This document shows positions 15,085 through 23,311 of a stretch of 34,102 nucleotides of DNA, piece after piece. This DNA comes from Beijerinckiaceae bacterium (GTDB lineage: Bacteria > Pseudomonadota > Alphaproteobacteria > Rhizobiales > Beijerinckiaceae). Location of the stretch: positions 1 to 34,102 of the forward strand of contig CANGTC010000021.1 in the NCBI GenBank assembly GCA_947456505.1. The letters run 5' to 3'. The notes below the pieces were generated by a model. It did no database searches, had not been told where the DNA came from, and saw only the letters and a list, made by a program, of their open reading frames with translations. Positions within the stretch are counted from its first letter, which is position 1. Each line of letters opens with the position of its first letter. The position numbers and the translations under genes were made by a program.

Positions 15085-16166
15085 TTGTCGCTGAAAACCT
15101 GGTCAAAACCTATGAAGGCGCGAAATCTCCCGTTTTGAAGGGTGTCTCCTTCAAGATTGAACGTAGTGAAGTCTATACGATGCTGGGCCCAAGCGGCTGT
15201 GGCAAGACGACGTCGCTGCGGTCGATCGCCGGTCTCGAGACGCCCGATAACGGGAGGATCCTGCTTGACGAGCGCATCGTTTTTTCTGGCAAGGAGCGCA
15301 TCAATACGCCCCCCGACAGGAGAAATATCGGCATGGTCTTTCAATCCTACGCCATCTGGCCGCATATGACCGTTGCGGGCAATGTGGCCTATCCCCTGAA
15401 TGGACGCGGCCTCCCTGCGGATCAAATTCGCAAACGGGTATCTCAAGCGCTTGAAGTGGTGGGGCTGCTGGAACTCGCAGATCGCCCGTCTCCCAATCTC
15501 AGCGGGGGGCAACAGCAAAGAGTGGCGCTGGCCAGAGCCATCGTGGCCGAACCATCCGTCCTGCTGCTAGATGAGCCGCTTTCAAATCTGGACGCCAAAT
15601 TGCGCGAACAGATGCGCCGGGATCTCGTCTCGCTGCAACGGCGCCTCGGCCATTCCACCATATACGTCACCCATGATCAGGAAGAGGCCTTGGCCTTGTC
15701 CCATCGCATCGCGCTCATGCGCAATGGCGAGATTGTCGAAGAGGGAAAGCCGGTCGATATGTACCAGCACCCTCAACACCCCTTCACAGCGGCATTTCTC
15801 GGCGCCGCGAATTTCGTCACTGGCAGGACAAATGGCGCGCCCCAACAAGGGGAGATGATCGAGATCGAAACCCCTTTCGGACGTTTTTCCGGCATGGCGC
15901 GTCAAGGCGAAGATCACGAGGCCAAATTGTTTTTCCGCCCCCATGTGGCGCGGCTGGAGAACATGGCAGGCTCCTGCGATGTGAACCTGGGAACGGGCGT
16001 GGTCTCGGAGGTTCTGTTTCTTGGCGAGGTTCTGGAAGTCACCCTGCGAAGGGGCGAGGCCTCGGTGCGCATTCGCACCGCGCCAGGCCCTCAGGTTGAG
16101 GTGGGCGCGCAGATCGCCTTTCGCGTCGATCCGGCGCAAAGCGCCATTTTTCTTCCGCGCCGGTAA
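15081..16166 (+). CDS. ABC transporter ATP-binding protein, FbpC/PotA type
   Basis: A 361-residue ATPase with Walker A GPSGCGKTT, Q-loop VFQSYAIWPHMT, signature LSGGQQQRVALARAI, Walker B VLLLDEPLSNLDAKLR and switch ITHDQEEA-type region (VTHDQEEALAL). The last third forms a TOBE-like regulatory domain (VTGRTNG through FRVDPAQSAIFLP), the usual architecture of iron, polyamine and phosphonate importer ATPases. It starts inside the permease stop codon. The convergent esterase stop follows 33 bases after its end. Confidence 0.92.
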   Translation: MIVAENLVKTYEGAKSPVLKGVSFKIERSEVYTMLGPSGCGKTTSLRSIAGLETPDNGRILLDERIVFSGKERINTPPDRRNIGMVFQSYAIWPHMTVAGNVAYPLNGRGLPADQIRKRVSQALEVVGLLELADRPSPNLSGGQQQRVALARAIVAEPSVLLLDEPLSNLDAKLREQMRRDLVSLQRRLGHSTIYVTHDQEEALALSHRIALMRNGEIVEEGKPVDMYQHPQHPFTAAFLGAANFVTGRTNGAPQQGEMIEIETPFGRFSGMARQGEDHEAKLFFRPHVARLENMAGSCDVNLGTGVVSEVLFLGEVLEVTLRRGEASVRIRTAPGPQVEVGAQIAFRVDPAQSAIFLPRR

Positions 16167-16198
16167 CTGGCAAACCGGAAAGAGACAAGCCACAATGC

Positions 16199-17044
16199 TC
16201 AGAGACGCTCATTCAGAAAGCGTAGAAGCCTTGGGGCGAAAAATCCTGAAAAGCTTCCCGCCTCATCCAGCGGATCGCTGAGCCAGAAATGCGGGGCTTC
16301 TACGACACATGTGCGGACAAAGAATTCCGCGCGTTTGAGCGCATTGAGAAGACGATGCGACTGAGTAGCCGGGTTGACCACATCGTCAATAGCGCCCCAT
16401 GACACGAAGAATGAGGTCTGGTTATTGGCGCGCGTCACATAATTCAGCGGCGATGCGCGTTGAAAAAGGAAGGGATCTTCCAATGGGCTCGCGCCGAGAA
16501 AGACCTCGGAGGCGCTTTTGGCTGGCGAAAAGGCTTGATCGGCTTCCCACTGGCCCAGCACATCATAGACGCCATAGACCGGCACGCATGCCTTCACCTG
16601 CGTCGAGACACCGGGATATGCGTCGTCCAGCTTGCCTGCGAAATCCGAGTGATCGCCCGCGAGAGCGATCAAGGCCGCAAGGTGGCCACCCGCAGAGTCG
16701 CCGATCAGCGCAAGCCTTTGTGGATCAACTCCATTTTCAGCCGCGTGACTTCGCATAAATTGTATGGCGGCGCGCAGGTCTTGGACAGCGGCAGGATATT
16801 TATGCTTCGGCGCGAAACGATAGGAGATCGCGAAAAGGCCAATCCCATGTTGAGCGAGATATTTTGCAAGATGCCTGTAATTTTTTCTCGACCCCCGCTG
16901 CCAACCGCCTCCATGCGCGGCGATCAGGCAGGGGGCGTTTTGCGCGTCGCCCGGCAGATAAAGGTCGCCACTGAGGCCCTCTTCGCCACGTTTCACATAC
17001 TCCAGATTTTCGACGATTTTAACGGTGGCGGGAACGTCGCGCAT
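16199..17044 (-). CDS. Alpha/beta hydrolase (carboxylesterase / kynurenine-formamidase-like)
   Basis: A 281-residue esterase of the HSL/BD-FAE type. The oxyanion motif is HGGGWQRGSR, the nucleophile lies in GDSAGGHLAAL, the acid is in WGAIDDVVNP and the base in EAPHFWLSDP. The start at 17044 is chosen because GAGG lies ahead and the family N-terminus follows (VENLEYVKRG); the longer frame from 17170 would overlap the divergent fragment. It lies on the opposite strand between the ABC ATPase and receptor genes. No signal peptide, so it acts in the cytoplasm, possibly on the imported compound. Confidence 0.88.
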   Translation of the reverse strand: MRDVPATVKIVENLEYVKRGEEGLSGDLYLPGDAQNAPCLIAAHGGGWQRGSRKNYRHLAKYLAQHGIGLFAISYRFAPKHKYPAAVQDLRAAIQFMRSHAAENGVDPQRLALIGDSAGGHLAALIALAGDHSDFAGKLDDAYPGVSTQVKACVPVYGVYDVLGQWEADQAFSPAKSASEVFLGASPLEDPFLFQRASPLNYVTRANNQTSFFVSWGAIDDVVNPATQSHRLLNALKRAEFFVRTCVVEAPHFWLSDPLDEAGSFSGFFAPRLLRFLNERL

Positions 17045-17168
17045 TTTGACCTCAGCTTCTTTTTCTCCGCGAGGCTGCGGTGAGCGGGGAATTGTTGCAA
17101 AGCCTGATGTCGTTGACAAGAAGGGCGAGGCGTTTACTCTTTGGGTAAGCGATCGGAAGGGACCCGCC

Positions 17169-17534
17169 ATGCGTTACGGTCTTTGGTCTATGACGGGGGC
17201 CACTCCGGGCCTTTCGCATGTCGATATCTATGAACCGCACCGGCAGGAGGCAGAGGCGCCTGGTCGTCTGGGCATTTCCCATTTCTGGTTCTTTGAGCAC
17301 CATGTCTCTCTCTCAAGTCAGGCGCCCTCGTCTAATCTTCTGGTCGCCGCTGCAGCGCAACGCATCAAGCGTATGAGACTTGGCGCCATGGTGAACATTT
17401 TACCTTATATCAGCCCCCTGATGCCAGCCGAGGAAGCGGCTATGCCGGACACTCCGACGCGTGGACGCCTCGATATTGGCGTAGACAGGGACTTGGAACT
17501 CTTTGCTGAAAAGGTACGATCGCAATTGTGCTGA
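17169..17534 (+). pseudogene. Truncated LLM-class (luciferase-like) flavin monooxygenase fragment
   Basis: The 121-residue frame begins like a bacterial-luciferase-family enzyme (MRYGLW) and keeps the conserved core FFEHHVSLSSQAPSSNLLVAA, RMRLGAMVNILPYISPL, EEAAMPDTPTRGRLDIGVDRD. It then stops at about one third of the normal length (340-380 residues). The downstream receptor gene starts 48 bases later, so no room remains for the rest. The LD(x)(x)(S/T)xGRL signature reads PDTPTRGRL, suggesting decay (leucine to proline). It most likely is the remnant of a deletion. It is not a close copy of the intact LLM gene at 18707-19870. Confidence 0.75.
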
Positions 17535-17582
17535 ATCCAGCAAAATCAACTGTAAGAAAACGACCATGTAACAGGGGATAAA

Positions 17583-18614
17583 ATGGCTCACCAACTTTCA
17601 CGTCGTCTCGTTGTTTCTGGTCTCGCGGCGCTGGGCGCTTACCCAGCTTGCGACGGCTATGCGCAAGAGACCATTCAATCCATCTACGAAGCTGCAAAGA
17701 AAGAGGGAAAAGTCACCTTTTTTTCCTCCAATGACGTGAAGCCTAATCAAGAAAGCGCGAAGCGCTTCGCCAAGAGGTTTCCGGGTATTGAGGTTGAGGC
17801 CTTCAAAATTGAACCGGGTCCGGCCATCGAACGTATCATCAGCGAGTCTTCATCAGGACGGCAATCGGCGGACGTCGTCGATTCGCCCATTTCCTATACG
17901 CCTTTGCTGATGAACCGCGACCTGGTCGTCGCCTTTCCCTTTGACAAGGTGTTTGGCGTTCCGTCTGACGATTTGCTGTTCGGCAATCGCGCCATACATT
18001 CCTATAACCTCGACGTGCCCATCGCGTTCAATACCAGCATGGCCAAGGCGAGCGATTTCGCCGGAGGATGGGAGTCCATCGCGGACCCGAAATGGCGTGG
18101 AAAGGTTCTCCTTGAGGCGCGTGGCATCCTGTTTCCCCTGCTGGCTCAGGCCTGGGGTGAAGAGCGCACTTACGGCCTCTTGCAGAAAATCATCGCCAAC
18201 AAGCCGATCATCATCAAAGGCGGCACGCCAACCATTGAGGCGCTCGCCGGTGGGCAAGGCGCCGTGGCTGTTGGCACCTATGGTGGCCGTGTGCTGCAAT
18301 ACCAGAAGGACGGCGCTCCCGTCGACTGGGCTCGGGTCGGGCCCATCCCAGCCATGATCTATGTGCAAATGGTGGTGAAGGGCGCTCCACATCCAAACGC
18401 CGCCCTGCTGTGGGCCTATTGGACCGCTTCTCAGGAGCACCTCGAAGAGCTCTTCAAACATCATTACTTCGGTCGCTTGCGAGGGCCCAATATTTCACCG
18501 TTGGGCAAGGAGATGCAGGCGGCTGGCGCAGAAATTGTCTTCGAGACGACTGACGCAAACGAAATGCAGCGCCTGCTCGCCAAAGCAGGCGCCATGATTG
18601 GTGGGCTCAAATAA
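17583..18614 (+). CDS. Ferric-type ABC transporter substrate-binding protein (family 1)
   Basis: A 343-residue periplasmic receptor. The N-terminus has a Tat-like signal (SRRLVVSGLAALGAYP, ending DGYAQ). The mature part begins with the typical IYEAAKKEGKVTFFSSND and continues with ESAKRFAKRFPGIEVEAF and SADVVDSP, as in iron(III), thiamine and phosphonate receptors. AGGGGA precedes the ATG. It probably serves the permease and ATPase at 13261-16166, from which it is separated by a minus-strand esterase and an LLM remnant. The 48-base leader is short, so its promoter may lie within or before the remnant. Confidence 0.88.
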   Translation: MAHQLSRRLVVSGLAALGAYPACDGYAQETIQSIYEAAKKEGKVTFFSSNDVKPNQESAKRFAKRFPGIEVEAFKIEPGPAIERIISESSSGRQSADVVDSPISYTPLLMNRDLVVAFPFDKVFGVPSDDLLFGNRAIHSYNLDVPIAFNTSMAKASDFAGGWESIADPKWRGKVLLEARGILFPLLAQAWGEERTYGLLQKIIANKPIIIKGGTPTIEALAGGQGAVAVGTYGGRVLQYQKDGAPVDWARVGPIPAMIYVQMVVKGAPHPNAALLWAYWTASQEHLEELFKHHYFGRLRGPNISPLGKEMQAAGAEIVFETTDANEMQRLLAKAGAMIGGLK

Positions 18615-18631
18615 GGGGCCATCCATTTGAA

Positions 18632-18660
18632 TGGACGGGAGAGGTTCCTTCTCCCGTCCA
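18632..18660. terminator. Strong hairpin after the receptor gene, possible bidirectional terminator
   Basis: Perfect 11-base arms TGGACGGGAGA (18632-18642) and TCTCCCGTCCA (18650-18660) with a seven-base loop. It lies 18 bases past the stop and before the convergent LLM gene stop. There is no long T run on either side, so termination is likely but could need other factors. Confidence 0.6.
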
Positions 18661-18706
18661 GTCATGGGCCTCAATGGCGCGTAGGGGGACCCATTTGAAG
18701 CAGCGG

Positions 18707-19870
18707 TTACTCCGCCGCCTGCGCGGTCACCTTCAAGTCCGCCAAGCGGGGCGCGAGTTCTTTGGCCTGTAGCTTCAGACTTTTCACGGTTTCGTCGTGT
18801 TCGAGGAACCCTGCCTGACCCATCGACAGCAGATGACCGAAACCGCCGACGTGATCGTAAAACGTTTTGATCTGCTTGAAGACCGTATCCGGATTACCGC
18901 AGAACACCGTACCATTCGCAATCTCGTGATCGAGATCCGGCACAAAGCCCTGTTCGCGCGTGCCGACCTTGCCGGTGCGCAAGGCCTTCACGTTGGCGTC
19001 TAGCGAATTATAGCCCGGCGGGTTCTTGAAATAGATCGGGAGTTTGTTGTGGGAGAGATACCACAGCAACTTTTGCGCGCCGGCGCGGCCCTCGGCGTCA
19101 GTGTCCCCCACATACATCAGCGCTGAATAGCCCAACCTGTCTTCCGGCACCGGCCCGGGACGGCCCGCCTTGGCCCAGCCTTCGCGATAATAGTTAAAGA
19201 CCTGTCGCGTCCCATCGAAACCCGTATGAAAACAACCAATCGTGTAGCCCCCTTCTCCGACCCGTTTGGCGCCCTCCGGGGAGGTTGAGGAGATCCAGAT
19301 TGGCGGATGCGGCTGCTGCCACGGACGTGGCCATATGTTCACCATACGATGATGATGAAACCGTCCCTCGAAGGAGAAAGGCCCATCGTGATGAGTCCAG
19401 GCCGCCTTGATGAGATCGAGCGCTTCATACATCCGCTCATTCATTCGGTTTGGATTGCTGTTCGCAGCAGGCACTTCATAAGGAACCGAACGAACAAAGC
19501 CGCATTCCAACCGTCCGCGCGAAATCACATCGATCATCGCCATCTCTTCGGCGACACGAACCGGTTGATTGCGATTGGCGATCGGGTTGCCGAGGATCAG
19601 AAGACGAGCTTTCTTTGTTTGCCGCGCGAGAATGGATAACAGCAGCGGTGCAGCCGGATCCACGCAGGTTGGGGTCTGGTGGTGCTCATTGATCATGACA
19701 TCGAGCCCCAAATCGTCAGCGATCAGCCACTCATCGAGATAGCGATGGTAGAGATCGGCGCCGATCTTGGGATCATAATAGCGGTTCGGGAGGCTTACTC
19801 GGACGGAGGTATAGTCCTCTTCGTCCGGGAGATGATGAAACGCGCCTTCGCTGAAATGAAAGATTCTCAT
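18707..19870 (-). CDS. LLM-class flavin-dependent monooxygenase
   Basis: A 387-residue luciferase-like TIM-barrel enzyme that would use reduced FMN from a separate reductase. Family features: ADDLGLDVMINEHHQTP near residue 60, LLILGNPIANRNQPVRVAEEMAMIDVISRGRL around 100-125, PPIWISSTSPEGAKRVGEGGY mid-protein and the C-terminal FCGNPDTVFKQI. The start at 19870 is followed by the typical MRIFHFSE. It begins ten bases after the stop of the upstream hydrolase and so forms a two-gene transcript with it. The pair hydrolase + LLM enzyme suggests hydrolysis and oxidation of one substrate. No reductase is present. Confidence 0.92.
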   Translation of the reverse strand: MRIFHFSEGAFHHLPDEEDYTSVRVSLPNRYYDPKIGADLYHRYLDEWLIADDLGLDVMINEHHQTPTCVDPAAPLLLSILARQTKKARLLILGNPIANRNQPVRVAEEMAMIDVISRGRLECGFVRSVPYEVPAANSNPNRMNERMYEALDLIKAAWTHHDGPFSFEGRFHHHRMVNIWPRPWQQPHPPIWISSTSPEGAKRVGEGGYTIGCFHTGFDGTRQVFNYYREGWAKAGRPGPVPEDRLGYSALMYVGDTDAEGRAGAQKLLWYLSHNKLPIYFKNPPGYNSLDANVKALRTGKVGTREQGFVPDLDHEIANGTVFCGNPDTVFKQIKTFYDHVGGFGHLLSMGQAGFLEHDETVKSLKLQAKELAPRLADLKVTAQAAE

Positions 19871-19880
19871 CGCAGGGCCC

Positions 19881-20657
19881 TCAGTTCAAAGCAAAGCGCG
19901 TCACGCGCGCGACAAAAGCTTCCGGAGTTTCGTTTTGCGGCGAATGTCCGGCATTTGGCATGGTCTCCAGAAGGGAGCCGGGAATAAGTCGGGCATAGGC
20001 TTCACAATATTCTGCGCTGACGAGGCGATCATGCGCGCCATGCAGCATCAAGGTCGGACGATCGACGCCATGCAGGCGATGCTTCAACTTTGGGTTGTGC
20101 ATATAGGGCTCCCACGCAACCAGAGCCATGGTTTCCTTGTTGCGGGCGAGAATGCGCAATTCCTCGTCGCTCTTCCCCTCCGCCGTAAACCTGCCCTTCT
20201 CAGGATTGGCCATGGTCAAGGCGTCGAGTTCGGCCTGAGGGGTGAAAAAGATATCAGGTATGTCCAGCTTGTCGCGTGGTCCAACCTTGATGCCGACCGG
20301 GGACACCAGAACAATGCGCGCGATGCGGCTGGTATTTTTAGTTGCCAGATCCGCCGCCACCCATCCACCCAGCGAGGCGCCGACGAGGGTTACATCCCTG
20401 AGGTCGAGTTTTTGCAGGACATTCAGATGAATGTGAACGAAGTCATCAACAGAATCCATCCAGAAAGGCAGGCTCGACGTGCCGAAACCCGGGTGCAGGA
20501 CCATGGTGACGCTGAAGTTTTTCGCCAACATGTCGAGAAAGGGCGCCTTGGCGTTGGCCCCGGCCCCATGCACGAAATAGAGGGGTGGCCCCTCACCGCC
20601 ACGGTGAACTTCCAGATCCACGTCGCCGATTTGCAGTCGGCTCTGGGTTAATGGCAT
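19881..20657 (-). CDS. Alpha/beta-fold hydrolase
   Basis: A 258-residue cytoplasmic hydrolase similar to meta-cleavage-product or lipase-type hydrolases. Motifs are YFVHGAGANAKAP (oxyanion region), GASLGGWVA (serine nucleophile), MLHGAHDRLVSAE (acid) and MPNAGHSPQNETPE (histidine). GGGAGGA lies eight bases before the start at 20657. It is first of the pair with the LLM monooxygenase. Substrate is not predictable; ester, lactone or C-C bond hydrolysis all fit. Confidence 0.9.
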   Translation of the reverse strand: MPLTQSRLQIGDVDLEVHRGGEGPPLYFVHGAGANAKAPFLDMLAKNFSVTMVLHPGFGTSSLPFWMDSVDDFVHIHLNVLQKLDLRDVTLVGASLGGWVAADLATKNTSRIARIVLVSPVGIKVGPRDKLDIPDIFFTPQAELDALTMANPEKGRFTAEGKSDEELRILARNKETMALVAWEPYMHNPKLKHRLHGVDRPTLMLHGAHDRLVSAEYCEAYARLIPGSLLETMPNAGHSPQNETPEAFVARVTRFALN

Positions 20658-20891
20658 CGAATCCTCCCTGCGCGGGCTTTACTCGCCGCTTTGATAGGGA
20701 GGATAAACGTCCAGCCGCCCAGTGAGCAAGCGGCGCTTGCGCGTCAAATTGACCTTTCCAAGATGGGGCTATCGTTCGGCCCTGCCCTACCCCAAGACAT
20801 GGCGGCGCAACGCGGGGTCAGCACTCATCGCATCCTTGCCATCAGGAACTTACCTTCCCGGCGGCGCAAGGGTGGGAAACGCTTTTGCGCC

Positions 20892-21284
20892 TCAAGCAAC
20901 CCGCGAAGGCTTTGCTCGCGCCAGAGCCTCTTCAATCGCGCGCGCCACCGCCTTCTTGTCGACAGGCTTTTGCAGCACGGGCGCATGGGCATATCGACCG
21001 AAGGCGACATCGGCGTAAGCGGTGCAGAAAACAAAGGGAATGCCCCTGGCCAACAATACATCCGCAACGCGATAAGATAGCTCACCACCTAAATTGACAT
21101 CCAGAATCGCCAGATCAAAGTTGGCTGTTTCAGCTTTCGCCAAAGCGTCGCGCAAATGGCTCGCGACGAAAGGCACCTCATATCCTAGCCTTGGCAAGAG
21201 TTGCTCCAGCCCCATAGCGATGAAGGGCTCGTCTTCAACGATCAGAATGCGTCGAAGAGCCTTTGGTTCATTCTGTCGGTCCAT
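20892..21284 (-). CDS. Single-domain response regulator (receiver only)
   Basis: A 130-residue CheY-like receiver domain without output domain. The acidic pocket is E17/D18/E19, the phospho-acceptor D62 (LAILDVNLGG), the switch T88 (VFCTAYAD) and the lysine K106 (LQKPVD). The FVFCTAYAD version is common in alphaproteobacterial lone receivers paired with HWE/HisKA2 kinases. No kinase lies in the window, so it must take phosphate from an unlinked partner. GGGAG precedes the start. It is separated from the downstream hydrolase by 234 bases. Confidence 0.92.
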   Translation of the reverse strand: MDRQNEPKALRRILIVEDEPFIAMGLEQLLPRLGYEVPFVASHLRDALAKAETANFDLAILDVNLGGELSYRVADVLLARGIPFVFCTAYADVAFGRYAHAPVLQKPVDKKAVARAIEEALARAKPSRVA

Positions 21285-21935
21285 GTGCCTGGGCTCCCAG
21301 CGTTCGAGGGGCGCGATGATGCCGATGCGTCAAGGCCTTGGGTGCCTAACTAGTGCAGCGAGACCTTGCGAACAGGCGGCGGGCGCATCCAGACGCAGTA
21401 TTTACTTGAGCAACTGCAAAGCTGACCCATGGTCGATCTGGTTTATGAGCCACCGATAACTTCGCCAAAATTATTAATCCCTTCGATGAGTTAACTTTTC
21501 AAGTTCATTCGAAGGCGCTGCGGAAATAGCTGCGCTCTGAAGATGCTCAATAAATCATTTATCAATCCACACGTTTAACGACGAAACCAAAGTGAGTACG
21601 GCAAATGTAAAGCAAACCATAAAATGCTACGCCTTGTTCTATATTGCTATTATGACATGCAGCCACGCCATTGAAAGCAATAGCTACATAGATCAAGCCG
21701 TTGCGGCAGAGTGTCGAATGGATGCATGAGATTTCAAAAAATTGATCGCGCGCATTCAATTTTTAAAAATAATGCTGGATTTTGATTCCGTTTGATGTTT
21801 ATAAGATCGCCCGTTGTTTCTAATAAAAGGAAACAATCAGTTGTTTAAAATGACGTCGGCTTGACCTGACGAACCATTAGCAACTTATTTACGCGGACTC
21901 GTTAGACCCCGAAGAAACTAAAACGGAAGAGATAA
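21285..21935. other. AT-richer intergenic stretch of 650 bases without a convincing gene
   Basis: From about 21450 the sequence is visibly richer in A and T than its surroundings, with runs such as ATTTTTAAAAATAAT near 21760. A 65-codon minus-strand frame (21562-21759) lacks a ribosome binding site and any family feature. An imperfect hairpin spans 21480-21515 (CCTTCGA / TCGAAGG outer arms). The end contains the promoter of the small gene at 21936. A small RNA is possible but not shown. Confidence 0.4.
21861..21890 (+). promoter_or_regulatory. Candidate sigma-70-type promoter of the small winged-helix gene
   Basis: TTGACC at 21861-21866 and TTATTT at 21885-21890 with an 18-base spacer, 46 bases before the start codon at 21936. 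The -35 matches the consensus at five of six positions; the -10 is weaker. Confidence 0.4.
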
Positions 21936-22136
21936 ATGGCACGTCCCTCCCTCGATCAAGATGCAAAGACTTTTGTTGCGACCCTGCGTGAGCTGGGCTC
22001 TGCTGCTGGCAATGGCGCGCTGAGAACGGCTCTTGGCTGGAGCGAATCCCGCTACTGGAAAGTCCATTCCAGCCTCATTGAGGCCGCCAAGATCATCAAG
22101 GGTCGCGGTCGCGGCGGTTCCGTCTCGCTCGCCTGA
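21936..22136 (+). CDS. Small winged-helix-like DNA-binding protein, 66 residues
   Basis: I do not recognise a named family member. The protein is a single compact domain: an N-terminal helix (DAKTFVATLRELGSAAGN), a helix-turn-helix (LRTALGWSESRYWKVHSSLIEA) and a hairpin 'wing' rich in glycine and arginine (GRGRGGSVSLA). It is highly basic at the C-terminus. Similar winged domains occur alone or attached to larger proteins in bacteria. GGAAGAG precedes the ATG. With its own promoter-like sequence upstream and a strong terminator downstream (22174-22200) it is a monocistronic gene, probably well expressed. A DNA-binding role is inference. Confidence 0.75.
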   Translation: MARPSLDQDAKTFVATLRELGSAAGNGALRTALGWSESRYWKVHSSLIEAAKIIKGRGRGGSVSLA

Positions 22137-22173
22137 CGTCTTTTTCGACATCCAAGACGGATTTCGCTCATGT

Positions 22174-22200
22174 GCGTCCAGACTTTTAAAGTCTGGGCGC
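22174..22200 (+). terminator. Rho-independent terminator of the small winged-helix gene
   Basis: Arms run from GCGTCCAGACTT to AAGTCTGGGCGC (one G-T pair) around a three-base TTA loop, followed by CGTTTTGCGTTT. It lies 37 bases past the stop codon. Confidence 0.78.
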
Positions 22201-22501
22201 CGTTTTGCGTTTGATAGGCAATCGCTTTCCTAAAACGTGAGTTCAATCGGCATAGATCACATTTATCCTGATAGTGAAGAACATTTATGAGAAAAGGCAG
22301 ACGTTTTCTATTTTGTTCCTCATTTGTACGCAGATCAATGATCGCGAATGTCCTGCGTAAGCCTGTTCAGATCGCCGTCGGCTGATCTGAAGCGTCAGCA
22401 ATAGTTAGCGACAAGGGATACAACGCATTGTATTCACGAATAATTGAACGCATTACTGCTCTTTCAACGAGGCGGCTTGTTCGTGAGGGACAAAAACTGC
22501 C
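22201..22501. other. Intergenic region upstream of the ABC-2 exporter genes
   Basis: About 300 bases with no plausible gene. The one clear structure is the inverted repeat at 22418-22433. The promoter for the exporter pair should lie here. Confidence 0.4.
22418..22433. promoter_or_regulatory. 16-bp inverted repeat, possible operator of the exporter pair
   Basis: ATACAA and TTGTAT are perfect six-base arms around CGCA, 69 bases upstream of the ATPase start codon. No adjacent regulator gene suggests a partner. Confidence 0.35.
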
Positions 22502-23311
22502 TTGCTTGAAAATCGCCACTCGCAGAGCGACGGCTCAGGATTGAAGCCCTTGATACAGCCCAATACATCTCAGCCAGCGCTGGTCGTCGAGCATCTCAGC
22601 AAGGCTTTCAATGGCCGTACCGTGGTCGACGGTCTATCCTTTTCCATCGCGCCGGGCGAAATCGTCGGGCTTGTAGGCCTCAATGGCGCAGGCAAGACAA
22701 CGACCATCAATATGATCCTGGGCCTCCTGACACCCAGTTCCGGCACAGTTTCCATCGCCGGCGTCAATCTCGCCCTCGCCAGAGAAGAGGCAATCGCGCG
22801 CACAAATTTTTCAGCGGTCTACGCGCCTCTGCCTGGGAATCTGACAGTAGCGCAAAACCTGCGTATCTTCGGCATGATCTATGATGTGCCAGATCTGATG
22901 GACCGCATTGACGATATGATCGAGATGTTTGATCTAACGCGCTATCGCAACACGCGCTGTGGTCTTTTATCATCTGGCGAACAAACGCGGGTGTCGCTGG
23001 CGAAGGCGCTGCTGAACAGGCCAAGGCTCCTCTTGCTCGATGAGCCCACCGCTTCCATCGATCCATCAACCGCAGACACGATCCGCAAGAATATCAGCGC
23101 CTATGCGGAACAGGAGCATGGCGCTGTTTTATGGACAAGTCATAACATGTATGAGGTCGCGGCCGTCTGCCATCGCATGATGCTGTTGTCGCGCGGGCGT
23201 ATTCTTATAGAGGGCGATCCCAAATCGCTGCCTGCCGAACATGGCGCCGCCTCTCTTGAGGATCTCTTCATTGATCTCGCCCGCGAACCTGGCGAAGGAA
23301 CAAACTCATGA
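22502..23311 (+). CDS. ABC-2 type exporter ATP-binding protein (NodI-like)
   Basis: A 269-residue ATPase of the drug/polysaccharide exporter type. Walker A is GLNGAGKTT, the signature is the variant LLSSGEQTRVSLAKAL, Walker B is LLLLDEPTASIDPS and the switch histidine is in WTSHNMYEV. There is no ATG before the conserved domain. An in-frame stop at 22484 limits the start, so TTG 22502 is used, with GAGGGA 11 bases ahead; TTG 22541 is an alternative. The stop overlaps the permease ATG (ATGA). The exported substrate is unknown. Confidence 0.85.
   Translation: MLENRHSQSDGSGLKPLIQPNTSQPALVVEHLSKAFNGRTVVDGLSFSIAPGEIVGLVGLNGAGKTTTINMILGLLTPSSGTVSIAGVNLALAREEAIARTNFSAVYAPLPGNLTVAQNLRIFGMIYDVPDLMDRIDDMIEMFDLTRYRNTRCGLLSSGEQTRVSLAKALLNRPRLLLLDEPTASIDPSTADTIRKNISAYAEQEHGAVLWTSHNMYEVAAVCHRMMLLSRGRILIEGDPKSLPAEHGAASLEDLFIDLAREPGEGTNS

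Noticed and set aside
17045-17170. N-terminal extension of the esterase to 17170
   Set aside because: It would overlap the divergent LLM fragment start and adds a non-family segment. A binding site supports 17044.
21562-21759. 65-codon minus-strand frame in the AT-rich gap
   Set aside because: No ribosome binding site, odd composition and no homology I recognise. Expected by chance in a low-GC stretch.
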